DNA from: Gonocerus acuteangulatus
Lineage: Eukaryota > Arthropoda > Insecta > Hemiptera > Coreidae
Assembly: GCA_946811695.1 (NCBI GenBank)
Contig: OX328130.1
Coordinates: 73,745,353 to 73,809,352 of the forward strand
Direction of reading: 5' to 3'
DNA: 64,000 nucleotides
The notes beneath the pieces are model-generated. The model was not told where the DNA came from. It worked only from the letters and a program-made list of their open reading frames with translations, and made no database searches. Each line of letters begins with the position of its first letter. Within the stretch, counting starts at the first letter, position 1. Shown here piece by piece: positions 54,855 through 64,000 of this stretch. The translations under genes and the position numbers were made by a program.

Positions 54855-56714
54855 CAAAGGCTCAACTATACTTTACTATAAATTTTACATATTTTATTAA
54901 ATTTTTGAGTATATGTTAATTGTTTTTAAATGTTTGAGTATTGTGTTGATGTAAGGGCTACTTGGTAATAATATTTCAACTAAGTCGTGTGGTATTTGTA
55001 AGTTGTCTCTCTGTCTACAGTCTATAAGTATGTGTTTTACTGTAAGGTCCTCGTTACAATGTCTGCATTTTGGTCTGTCTGTTTTTTGCATAAGATGTCC
55101 GTGAGTTAGTAAGCAGTGTCCAATTCTAAGCCTGGTTAATACTACTTGTTCCCGTCTTGTGAGGTTTTCGTTCAACCAGGCTCCTGTTGTGTTTTTAATC
55201 TGTCTTAACTTGCTTTCGGATTTCGTCCATTCTTTTTGCCAGTCGTCCAATATGATGGTTTGTGCTAAGGTACATAAATCTGATGTAGTTACGGTTTCTG
55301 AGTCTGTTGTGGGTCTCTGTGTTGCTAATTTCGCTTGTATGTCTACAGATGTACTTTGTGATATACCAACGTGACCAGGTAGCCAGAACATCGTGACATG
55401 TTTGTGTTGACTTTGTAATTGAAATAATGTAGTAAAAATTTTGACGATAAGAGGATGAGTGCTGTATATGTTTCCCATGGAAAGTAAAGAACTCAGTGAG
55501 TCCGTGCAAATTGTAATGTCGTTAGTAGTTGAGTTGTGGATGTTAGTCAGTGCGAGAAGAATGGCATGCAGCTCTGCGGAATATACAGAAGTATGGTCGG
55601 GTAGTCTTATTGCATGTACGACATCATTAATTATTGCTGCTGCACCTGTTCCAGTTTGTGTTTTCGATCCGTCCGTGAATATGTATGTACTGTCAGGTCT
55701 TTCTCGTATGATGGAGTTAAATATTTTTTTATAAGCATTAGTAGCAATCGGATCTGTTTTCTTGTATTTAGTCAATGTTAGGTCAATGGCTAAGTTCTTC
55801 ACTTTCCATGGGGGTATGTCAATGTGATTGTTAGGGTAAATTGAAGTGTGTGCTATTGCTTGATTTGTATCCTCATGAGTTCTAATTTGTAAAGGTTTCT
55901 TTTTAGAGTTTAGTCGACTATATTTGTCAAAATAGATATTATTAAGAAATTCTGATACACAAGGTGTACCGAGAGCTTTTGCTTTAATAATGAATTTTAA
56001 GGCAATTATTCTACGCCGATACTGCAGAGGTGGTTCTCCCGTTTCAGCACATAAGCTTTCGACTGGGCTTGATCTGAAGGCACCTGATGCTAACCTTAAT
56101 GCTGTATAGTGTATAGTGTCTAATAGTTTAAGCGTGGTCTTGCTGGCAGATGAATAAGCTATACATCCGTAATCCAGAAGAGACCTGGTAAACGATCGAT
56201 AGAGTGTAAGCATCGTCCATTTGTCAGCTCCCCATTTTGTTGTACTCAGAATCCTTAATAAATTCAATGATTTTTTGCATTTATTAACGAGTTCTTTCAG
56301 ATGGGGCAACCATGTTAGTTTTTTATCAAGTGTTATGCCAAGAAATGTTAGTGTGTCACTTTGAGTAATAGGTGTATGATTTAATGTAAGGTGGGGGACA
56401 GGAGTAGCTCTTTTTTTTGAGAAAACAATATATTTCGTTTTTTCTACGGAGAATTTAAATCCCGTCTTACAACCCCACCTTTCTAATTCATATATTGTGT
56501 TTTGTATGTTCTGTTCTGCTGTGTGTAATGTTTTGGCTGAACTGTAGATGAGTAAGTCGTCAGCATAAAGGCAGTACTTCACACCTTGGGGAATACATTC
56601 ATGAATTGAATTAATTGCAGCATTGAAAAGAGTTGTACTCAGTACACCTCCTTGGGGTACTCCATTTTCTTGGAGAAATACATCCGAATAAGCGGTACCT
56701 ACCCTCACCCTGAA
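54503..56714 (-). mobile_element. LINE family A, 5'-truncated, exact 14-bp target duplication
   Basis: ATCTTCTAATAAAG flanks it at 54489-54502 and 56715-56728 without a mismatch. The insert is 2,212 bp on the minus strand: partial ORF2, a UTR with a T30 tract (seen as A at 54823-54850) and an (AAAT)n end. The tail word 'accatcgccaaacgttacgg' matches the family tails at 9.0, 24.3 and 37.3 kb. The exact duplication and open frame indicate recent insertion into repeat Y. Confidence 0.95.
54897..56714 (-). CDS. LINE ORF2 C-terminal part: reverse transcriptase, RNase H, zinc knuckle
   Basis: Open for 603 codons or slightly more; the frame continues to the 5' truncation, so the GTG at 56708 is not a real start. 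Residues counted from there: GVPQGGVLS 16-24 and YADD 48-51 (reverse transcriptase); RNase H DGSK with D346, E379, D403 and D456, preceded by PGHVGI; then VVLTRLRIGHCLLTHGHLM and CX2C...HX4C (C548, C551, H559, C564). RNase H plus this C-terminal knuckle points to the I/R1/LOA side of the LINEs; Jockey proper lacks RNase H. The N-terminal half of RT, the AP endonuclease and ORF1 are missing. Catalytic residues look intact, but the truncated copy has no promoter. Confidence 0.92.
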   Translation of the reverse strand, partial: FRVRVGTAYSDVFLQENGVPQGGVLSTTLFNAAINSIHECIPQGVKYCLYADDLLIYSSAKTLHTAEQNIQNTIYELERWGCKTGFKFSVEKTKYIVFSKKRATPVPHLTLNHTPITQSDTLTFLGITLDKKLTWLPHLKELVNKCKKSLNLLRILSTTKWGADKWTMLTLYRSFTRSLLDYGCIAYSSASKTTLKLLDTIHYTALRLASGAFRSSPVESLCAETGEPPLQYRRRIIALKFIIKAKALGTPCVSEFLNNIYFDKYSRLNSKKKPLQIRTHEDTNQAIAHTSIYPNNHIDIPPWKVKNLAIDLTLTKYKKTDPIATNAYKKIFNSIIRERPDSTYIFTDGSKTQTGTGAAAIINDVVHAIRLPDHTSVYSAELHAILLALTNIHNSTTNDITICTDSLSSLLSMGNIYSTHPLIVKIFTTLFQLQSQHKHVTMFWLPGHVGISQSTSVDIQAKLATQRPTTDSETVTTSDLCTLAQTIILDDWQKEWTKSESKLRQIKNTTGAWLNENLTRREQVVLTRLRIGHCLLTHGHLMQKTDRPKCRHCNEDLTVKHILIDCRQRDNLQIPHDLVEILLPSSPYINTILKHLKTINIYSKI

Positions 56715-56728
56715 ATCTTCTAATAAAG

Positions 56729-56911
56729 ATTTAAAAAAAAAAAAAATGTTTTTTTAATTTTGAAGTGTATCAGGACTTCAGTCAAAAAAATTATTATTTT
56801 GCACATTTAAAAACTGTTCCGACACAAACACTCTTGGTTATAATTTTTGATTAGTTAAGGAAGCATTCAAGCCCCCCAAAAAATGGAAAAAAAAGTTACA
56901 TGGTACTATTA
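56729..56911 (+). repeat. Dispersed repeat Y, copy 3, middle part
   Basis: 'tttttgattagttaagg' and 'gttacatggtactat' match 32125-32190. The match runs to the TA target of the pogo-like element. Confidence 0.65.
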
Positions 56912-57589
56912 GGGTAAATAACCCGATCGTTGACACTGCTCCTTAAGTTGACACTTCAAATTTAAATTTGAAAAATGACAATTAGATTCAAGAGAATTCA
57001 ATAAGTTTGCATCCAAATGAAAGAACAGGTGTTGAAGAATAATGTTGTCTAACCTGATCAACTATGTAACACAACATAAACAGCCTGTTAATAACATCTG
57101 CAGCCATTTTAGTATGAAAAATCCTCGAGTCAACTCCTATTGTTCTCTTCACTTAGTGAATTTGACAATTAAGAATGTTTCTTAAGAATTTTTTTTTTGT
57201 AATGCGTGCATTTAATTGTTTTTTTTGTGATCTCTATGAACTCTATGATACTTAAATTAAGGACTGTAAAAGATTTGACTTAAGTTACATCAAAAAATCT
57301 TGAGATTATGGTAGTGTCAACATTGGGAACCCAATAAACAACCAGGGCTCCTTTTCTTGACACTAATGTCAACTTTAGGAAAACGGTTGTAAGTGATGAA
57401 TACTAAAACATTTAGTTGAGATTTTCATTAGAAATTCATGTATCCTGATTTTATTAATTTCTTATGACTGGAACCTTAAGTTGACAACATGTTTTCCTAA
57501 TGTTGACATTCTGTTCCTAATGTTGACAGACAACTTTTCAAAAAAGTTTTCTGCAAGTTGAAATGGTCACACAATTTCTTAATCTGTTT

Positions 57590-58653
57590 GTGGTACAATG
57601 GTTATAACTGGCGGTACCTCCAAATGCTTCTCACATCATCCATATCACATCTATGGATGTATCAGATTTCCGAACATTTAAAGAAGGTTGGAAAAGTTCA
57701 TGAATGGAGCATTAACCATATGGCAAGTTCTGCATTAAAAAGTACGTCACGCAGGAGCTGCATAACTAAGCACTTTCCTCAGAATTCGGGTAGTGTAGAC
57801 TGCTTTCCAGAAGAATTTGCTTAAAATATCCTACATAAATAAAATAAAAACATGAATAGTTCTCTTTTAAATTTGTAATGAGTAACTGATCAATTATTAA
57901 TTTGCTTCCAGAGTTATGTTTACACATGGTACCCATTACACTACGTAATAAATACAAAAAACCTCATATTATCGTATTTTGATCTAACGCAGGAACAGGA
58001 TACAGTCACTCTAGTGGTAGAAAGCGCTCCTTGCGGCGGCTTTGTGAACCTACGTCTGGCGGGCTTTTCTATTGAAATATATTACAAATTATTACCCCCG
58101 CTTTCCGGTTGACCGATTCAGCTCATTTTTACAACACTTCTTTCTCATGAGTTACCCACGACGTATACCGCGTTTCGTTACAATAAAGCAGAAATTACGA
58201 CCGGTATGAGTATATTAGGAATTTGGGTCCGGAGTAAACCCCCCCTTCTAATGAACCGATTTAGTTTATTTTTACAACACATATTTACCTGTGGATTACC
58301 ACTACGAATACCGAGTTTCGTCGAAATATACCAAAAATCACGGCTGGTAGTGGCGAATTGGTATTGTGGGTCCGGTGTAAACCCCCCTTCTAATGAACCG
58401 ATTTAGTTCATTTTTATATCTCACTTTTCTCTCTATATTACCACTACGAATACCAAGTTTCGTTGAAATATAACAAACATTACGGCTGACATGGTCAAAT
58501 TAGTGTTTTGGGTTCGGGGTAAACCCCCCCTTCCGGTGGACCGACTTTGGTGGTTAACGAACTCGTTCAATCGTTTGCTAATTGAATGCTATATACCAAG
58601 TTTCGTGACGAAAAAACAAAAATTCTGGCCGCTATCGTGTTAACAGACATATA

Positions 58654-58706
<53 letters not shown>

Positions 58707-59310
58707 TTTAACGGGGGTCATTTTCGGTGTCTACTAGGTAGGATCGATAATGATTTGAACAAATTTTTCAAAAATTCCGTCATGAGTCCTTCGGAGGAAA
58801 GTGCTAAAAAGAAAGCAAAAAAAAAACAGCTGAAATCGCCAAGAAAGAAAGACCCAAGGCAAGATTGAACAAAAAAGAAGAAACTCCGTTAAAAGAGCTC
58901 TTAAATACTTCGCGTCTGTAAAAGAAAGTGAGAAACTCCATGACGAAGGACGTTCACCCTGAAGAAGGAAGGACGTCACTAACATGAGCTTTGTAGAATC
59001 AACAGGTGTAAGTAAACCATCATCAATGCCAGCAATTGACGCAAGTCAGGTAGATAAAACCACAAATAATGAAACGCAGATCAAAGTTTACAAAAAAAGT
59101 TAAAGAAGAAGAGCGATTGCTCAAAAATGACCAAGGGATGAATGATGAAAATGGCTGTAATAGACAAGTTATAAACAAAGTTAACGTTATAAGAGTAGGT
59201 GATTATTGTATAGTCCTAGCTGAAGGAAAAACAGCACGGGAAATATGTTATTCAAGTGGTGAGGGGGCTTTCTGCCAATTCAATTGCACCTTGTTGCTTG
59301 CAATAGAATA
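57590..59310 (+). pseudogene. Pogo/jerky-like transposase remnants, split by an H2 element
   Basis: Before the H element: LWMYQISEHLKKVGKVHEW, close to the 'LDV..F.PLK..W....HEW' segment after the DDE domain. After it, a Lys/Glu-rich stretch (KKKAKKKTAEIAKKERPK) and RVGDYCIVLAEGKTA, like the late GDYV motif. Stops and frame changes are frequent. Non-functional. Confidence 0.5.
57738..58809 (-). mobile_element. Family H2 element, copy C
   Basis: 3' hairpin end at 57738-57770, TTTTTAGCACTTTCC end at 58790-58809, (TA)n at 58648-58703. It lacks 'aacctcaatagctact' next to the 5' end and has only two internal 143-bp units. Very similar to copy B over 57770-58000. Inserted in the pogo-like transposase. 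Confidence 0.7.
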
Positions 59311-59353
59311 AAAACTGTTTTTTTCCGCTGATGGCATGAGTTTCCAATATCTA

Positions 59354-60318
59354 CTAGCCAAATTACGGTAAAAATGCAGTTTCACGACCTCCAAACCGAT
59401 TTCTTTCAAATTTTGCACAATAACGTATTTTTTGGGGTCTCCCGTGGTCTAATGGCTAGCGCCTTGGATTCATAAGCGGGAGATGGTGGGTTCAATTCCC
59501 AACCTCCGGCAGGAATTTTATCATCCCACGGCTCGCTGGTCAAATTTCTCGCTGCACCCTGGATGTCGGCGCTAATGACCTAGATGTAGATACGCCATAA
59601 AAAAAAAAAATAAAAAAAAAATAACGTATTTTGATGCACTAAACACGAATACGATAAAAAGAAACGTCGGATTTAACTAGGAAAGAAGATATTAAGCACT
59701 TAAGTTCCCTGTTATGCAGGTTATGACAGCTAATGTAAACAACTAAATTTGTGACGACTTTAAGGCATAAATGACGACTTTAAGGCATACATGCTATGCG
59801 TTTCCGCTCGCTACGCTCGCTCAAGAAGATAACAAAACCCCAATCAATCCAACTCGCTAAAATTAATAGAATATAATATTAAGCACTAAAGTTAGGAAGG
59901 TTATAGAACTAGGCGTTATCAGCGTATTTGTAAACACGCGCATGCGAAGATATGTAACATTGGGAAACAGAGAACACTCATTTGAAATGTTCAGAAACCA
60001 TTTATTCGAAAATATTGTTAATTTTAAGGGCATCCTCACCAGTCGCTTAAGGGCATACGTGCTATGCGTTTCCGCTCGCTACGCTCGCTCAAGAAGATAA
60101 TACAAAACCCCAGTCAATCCAACTCGCTGTAATTAATAGCTCTCATAACCTGCATAACAGTGAACTTTAGTGCTTAACAACTTCTTTCCTAGTTAAATCC
60201 GACGTTTTTGTTTTTTTTTATCGTATTCGTGTTTAGTGCATCTAAATACGTTATTGTACCAAATTTGAAAGAAATCGGTTTGGAGGGCGTGAAACTGCAT
60301 TTTTACCCAAATTACTAG
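59354..60318. mobile_element. Foldback element W
   Basis: The left arm (59354-59418 plus 59633-59735, split by a SINE) is the inverse of about 60140-60318: GGTAAAAATGCAGTTTCACG, 'ccgatttctttcaaat', 'aaacacgaatacgataaaa', 'tccgacgtt'. The interior holds a direct repeat of about 90 bp (59780-59870 and 60055-60140) containing GCGTTTCCGCTCGCTACGC and 'tcgctcaagaagata'. No coding sequence. Confidence 0.8.
59432..59619 (+). mobile_element. tRNA-derived SINE in the left arm of W
   Basis: GGGGTCTCCCGTGGTCTAATGG, B box GGTTCAATTCCC, body 'ctcgctgcaccctggatg', tail GGCGCTAATGACC...ATACGCCATAAAA (one stem change, G to A). The target duplication AATAACGTATTTT (59419-59431, 59620-59632) is exact. Confidence 0.93.
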
Positions 60319-60839
60319 TAAACTTAACAATCTTCTAGTATTTAGATAAAATATATTAATGTCCAGAACCACTGACTCTACGTGGAAAAATTCGGAGACA
60401 TACTTGTTTGTCTTCCTAGTTATGATTTTTTGTTAAAAATAATTGTTGTACCTAATTGTTTGTTTTTCGAAAAGGATCGCTTTAGAATTCATTTGATTTT
60501 CCATAGTTCCTGATATTTTCAATTCAATTTGGTTGTTTTTTTAAAGAATAAAGTTGTCTTATTATCATTTTCCCTCACTGTCATCCCTAGGAACAGAAAA
60601 GTCAAACTTAGGCACCGTCCTAATGCAGACGTGTCAACATTAGGACCAAAGTAAGGCGGTATTTAATGATTTATTTTTCTAGAAATACTTAATTTATCTA
60701 AAATTGGTTTATGTGCATTTCATAGAGAAAGAGCTGATGAATAATTTGATATATTCAAAGTTTACAAAAACTAAGCGAAAAATTATTTTAAATAAAAAAA
60801 CCTCTCCTTAAAGTGTCAACTATTTGGTAATTTACCCTA

Positions 60840-61530
60840 ATCCTTAAGTGTAATAAACATTTTACTTATACTAGAGCAATATAAATATAAGAAATGTATT
60901 ATATCAATACATTAAACTACATAGCCTCAAAAATATATAATTATGGATTAAAATATTAGCCATACAATATTGCTAAACACAATAATCTGTGGACAGCTAT
61001 AAAATTAAACAGCACAGTATATAAAATTCTAGAATTACATAAAACAAAAAATATATTTCTAAAAAAAAGTATTAGCCACACAATAATCTTGAAATAGCTA
61101 TAGAATTACAGACAAAAATATTTACAATTAAAAAAATATTAACAGAATTACACTAGAAAGTATATTAGCTATACAATAGTCTAAAAGTAGCTAATTAATT
61201 ACACAGCAAAATGCATACAATTCAAGAAATAATTAAAGACCCATAAAACAATGAAATCCTAACCAAAAATAATTTTTTAGCTACTAAGCACAAAATGTTA
61301 TCAGTAAATAACACAGGTCTACAAAAATAATCTTTCTGAAATTTGATTTGATGATTTTGGTCAATCTCTATGCTCCTTGGCGTGCTGAAGCCGAACATGA
61401 GGTCAGTCCCTCTCTATCACGTAAGGAAATGGTTCAATCTAAAGTAAGGGCAGAGGTACTACCATTAAAACAAAACAGAATTGGCGAATAAGAGTTTTCA
61501 TTTATTTCCATGATCTTTTAGTTATTTCAA
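60840..61530. other. AT-rich DNA, end of repeat Y not resolved
   Basis: Repeated 'agctataaaat' and 'tacacaa' words at 60990-61220 suggest an old AT-rich repeat. Confidence 0.4.
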
Positions 61531-61596
61531 TGTTGTTTACTGTACAAAATACATAAATGTGTAGAAATAACAGCTTCAGAATTAACAGTGGCATAT

Positions 61597-62778
61597 TTAG
61601 TTGTTATTTTTATGAAAACGTATTTTTTTCTCTTGAAAATTTCTCCGAGTTCGTTTCCGGCTGTAGGACTCTTCAGATGATTCACGCTGCAGCATCCAAC
61701 AATAGTCAGCCATCATGTTTACGTTCCATTTGCCCTGATACCTACGTTCCATTTCCTGGATGTCCTGATGGAACCTTTCCCCTTGTTCTTCACTTACTTC
61801 CCCTAAGTTTTCCGGAAAATAGTCCACATGCGAATGTAAGAAGTGAACCTTCAAACTCATGTTGCAACCTTGTAATTGAAATGCCTTCAACATGCGTTCC
61901 ACGATACTTCTGTAGTTGGGATCCTTCACGTTACCAAGGAACTTCTCAACAACATCTTTAATAGAATTCCAAGCTTCCTTCTCCTTCTCATTCATGGTCT
62001 GAGTGAAATGTGGATCTGTGAAAAGTTTCCGAATATCTGGGCCTACAAAGATCCCCTCTTTTAGCTTTGCATCACATAATCGTGGGAACTTGGAGCATAA
62101 GTACTTAAAACATTCACCTTCTTTATTGAGAGACTTTACGAATTGTTTTATCAGCCCTAGCTTTATGTGTAGAGGAGGTAGCAGGATTTTGTCAGAAGGA
62201 ACCAAACTTCTCCTAATTACATTTTTTTGGCCTGGCGACAGAGCTCCTCGTGATGGCCAGTCTTTGTTGTTCCAATGGGAATTTCTGTCTCGGCTATCCC
62301 ATAAACATAAAAAACAAGGGAACTTGGCGTACCCTGATTGCTGACCTAAGAGCATAGTAAGTACTTTCAAGTCTCCACATATCAACCAGTTATGCTCATT
62401 ATAATGAATTCGTTCGAGAACTAATGACAAATTTTCGTATGTTTCTTTTAAATGTACCGAATGGCCAACTGGAACTGAAGCATAAGTATTGCCATTGTGC
62501 AACAAAACAGCCTTTAGACTTCGCTTTGATGAGTCTATGAATAGACGCCAATGAATCGGGTCATATTGTATACCAAATTGACCCATCAGACCAAGAATGT
62601 CTTTGCAATAAATAAGATTCTCATCCAGAGCAAAGTAAGGAACAAAAACTGCTTCACGGTGTCGATACCATGAAAATGAAGTGCCTGGCTGTAATAAATT
62701 TTTGTTTTTAAGACGGGAGCCAAGTAACTGAGCTGCATCTTATGGAAGTCCAAGATCTCTCACTAAGTCGTTCAACAC
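61597..62778 (-). pseudogene. Multicopy arthropod protein of unknown function, last exon, one stop
   Basis: The 329-codon frame from 62586 contains HWRLFIDSSKRSLKAVLLHN, YASVPVGHSVHLKE, ICGDLKVLTMLLGQQ, FPCFLCLWDSR, LPPLHIKLGLIKQFVKSLNK, NMSLKVHFLHSHVDYFPENL, EVSEEQGERFHQDIQEMERR and MMADYCWML. I know this pattern from a large uncharacterised family in arthropods and other invertebrates; its abundance suggests a mobile origin. Homology continues upstream in the same frame (AAQLLGSRLKNKNLL, FSWYRHREAVFVPYF) through a stop at about 62740 to a possible splice acceptor (TTTCTCAACAG, ending at 62779). The basic tail RKRTRRNFQEKK ends the protein. The stop makes this copy likely inactive unless translation begins at 62586. 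Confidence 0.75.
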
Positions 62779-63571
62779 CTGTTGAGAAATAAGCTGATAA
62801 TAATTATAATTATTAATTATGGAAATTCAAATCAAAATTTATACAATTTTATTAATAAAACATTCGTAAATACCATTCTAGAATTAATGGACAATTATTT
62901 TGAATAAAATGGTGTATTATTCTTGGAATTTTGTATAATTTTGTTGTATTAAATTGGGAGAACTGTCGGTTATGAAGTGCGGGAATTAGCATCCGTTGGA
63001 AAACAAGGTTGTTAGATATAATTCATTTACATCTCATTAAAACTTAACCAATATGCATATTTAAGTTCAAGTTATAAAATTATGCCTATTTGCTTTTCGG
63101 GGTTTATCCGTGCATTAATAATAATTTGTTTCGGTTATTTATGTTTTTACATATATCGTCATTTTATCGTTCAGGAATTTCATCGCTTAACTTATAACAA
63201 TTTAAATATTTTTTCGAAATTTGTTTATGAAAACATTAATATTTAATAATAAGGGGCATGTGATCACGTTAATTTTGATTAAAGGCAACGATAGTTAATA
63301 AAGAAGAGTAATATAACAATAATAATAATAATAATTAAAGCAGAGAGCAATTAATGTGCGGAGTTGCGGTGGTTTGCGACCTTCCACACTCTGAATAAAA
63401 GAAGCCACACACCAAAATCACATTCCATGAAAGACACACCTGGCAGATGTTTTGAAATGCACCCACTCATTCTCGTGAGATGAAAACACTTGAAAATGAC
63501 CCAATGCTGTCTTGAAAATGGCGTTTCCTTGCCCCCGACGAGGACCACGCGGCGGATCAGAACTAAAGTTT

Positions 63572-63574
<3 letters not shown>
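62779..63574. other. AT-rich DNA; possible intron of the 61.6-kb gene
   Basis: No further exon recognised upstream. (AAT)n at 63318-63335. Confidence 0.4.

Positions 63575-63629
<55 letters not shown>
63575..63629. repeat. (TA)n tract
   Basis: Perfect dinucleotide run. Confidence 0.95.
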
Positions 63630-63631
<2 letters not shown>

Positions 63632-63987
63632 TGAAATTGATTTGCCTGTGTGGTGGCGGTACTTTGTCCAATAGGAAAACCAAAACCCCAGGTATCCACC
63701 ACAATTATTTTTTCATTTTTAAAATAAGCTTTCGGAGTCTACAGCTCCATTTTCAGTGCATCTAGTACTTCACTTTGACATCGTTCGGTGCAACGGAAAT
63801 AGTTGAACATAATGGTTGCAAATGGTCAACAATTTAATCCAACATTCAAAATCAAGGCCAAGTTTATCACAAAGTGTGATGATTGCTGCCAATGTCAAAC
63901 GAACCACATTAATTGTTATAAATCTTAATATGGGTGGTGAAGACTACGAAAACGCACTGGCCAATCGCCGTTGGGGCTACAATAATA
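63630..63987. other. No gene recognised
   Basis: The reverse strand at 63730-63760 reads CTGAAAATGGAGCTGTAGAC then TCCGAAAGC, a stem between CTGA and GAAA like the motif in the foldbacks at 23.1, 34.8 and 52.5 kb. Confidence 0.4.
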
Positions 63988-64000
63988 GTCCGAGAGCCAG
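63988..64000 (+). mobile_element. Start of a family X MITE, cut by the window edge
   Basis: GTCCGAGAGCCAG preceded by TA is identical to the first 13 bases of copy 1 at 9860. Confidence 0.7.

Larger units (their letters stand above)
56912..60837 (+). mobile_element. Pogo-like DNA transposon remnant with three nested insertions
   Basis: Ends GGGTAAATAACC..GTTGACACT and its inverse at 60813-60837, with TA on both sides (56910-56911, 60838-60839). The word TGTCAAC(A/T)TTAGGA recurs near both ends (57310-57530, 60600-60650), resembling the layout at 45604. Decayed transposase pieces are inside. It contains H2 copy C, foldback W and a SINE. It splits repeat Y exactly at a TA, so it is younger than Y. 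Confidence 0.75.

Overview
This window reads as repeat-dense, non-genic DNA from an animal, most likely an arthropod. It is very AT-rich and holds about twenty (TA)n tracts. It also has mariner, pogo, hAT-like and piggyBac-like remnants, LINE fragments, tRNA- and 5S-rRNA-derived SINEs, and one member of a multicopy protein family that I know from many arthropod genomes. I cannot name the species. I see no operons, no bacterial features and no convincing intact host gene. The longest open frame (603 codons) belongs to a LINE.

Layout. 0.4-5.2 kb: two copies of a terminal-hairpin element (family H2) in opposite orientation around a 186-bp x3 repeat. 5.2-6.9 kb: a dead mariner split by an LTR-like insertion, with a hAT-like MITE landed on its right end. 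7.7-9.0 kb: a chimeric H element filled with about 25 copies of a 36-bp minisatellite, then a LINE tail. 9.9-17 kb: palindromic TA-flanked MITEs (family X), one interrupted by a piggyBac-like element, a deleted mariner inside a (TA)n tract, and a foldback with a 99-bp tandem core. 17.9-28.6 kb: H1 copies, a LINE with a restriction-like endonuclease, two further TTAA elements, SINEs and a near-perfect 124-bp-arm hairpin. 28.9-41 kb: old repeats, a 5S SINE, foldbacks, two 48-bp arrays, and fragments of two RNase H-bearing LINE families. 41.1-44 kb: head-to-tail H1 copies and a 534-bp palindrome. 45.4-49.8 kb: a Tigger/pogo element between identical 81-bp direct repeats, then a 90-bp (3x30) array. 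50-53 kb: SINEs, a Jockey-like fragment and two foldback hairpins. 54-61 kb: a four-level nest (repeat Y > pogo-like element > foldback W > SINE, plus a recent LINE). 61.6-62.8 kb: the broken multicopy gene. The last 13 bases open a new family X copy.

Three signals stand out. (1) Family H elements have terminal and subterminal inverted repeats, a GCAG-loop-CTGC hairpin before the 3' end, T-rich insertion sites, (TA)n cores, head-to-tail junctions and chimeric copies, which together suggest Helentron/DINE-like rolling-circle elements. (2) A 3'-tail stem-loop is shared by a LINE, tRNA SINEs, a 5S SINE and a SINE-like element; its stem pairs are conserved while their sequence changes. (3) Several nests have exact target-site duplications, so insertions can be ordered in time. 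All family names are judgements from motifs; no database search was run.
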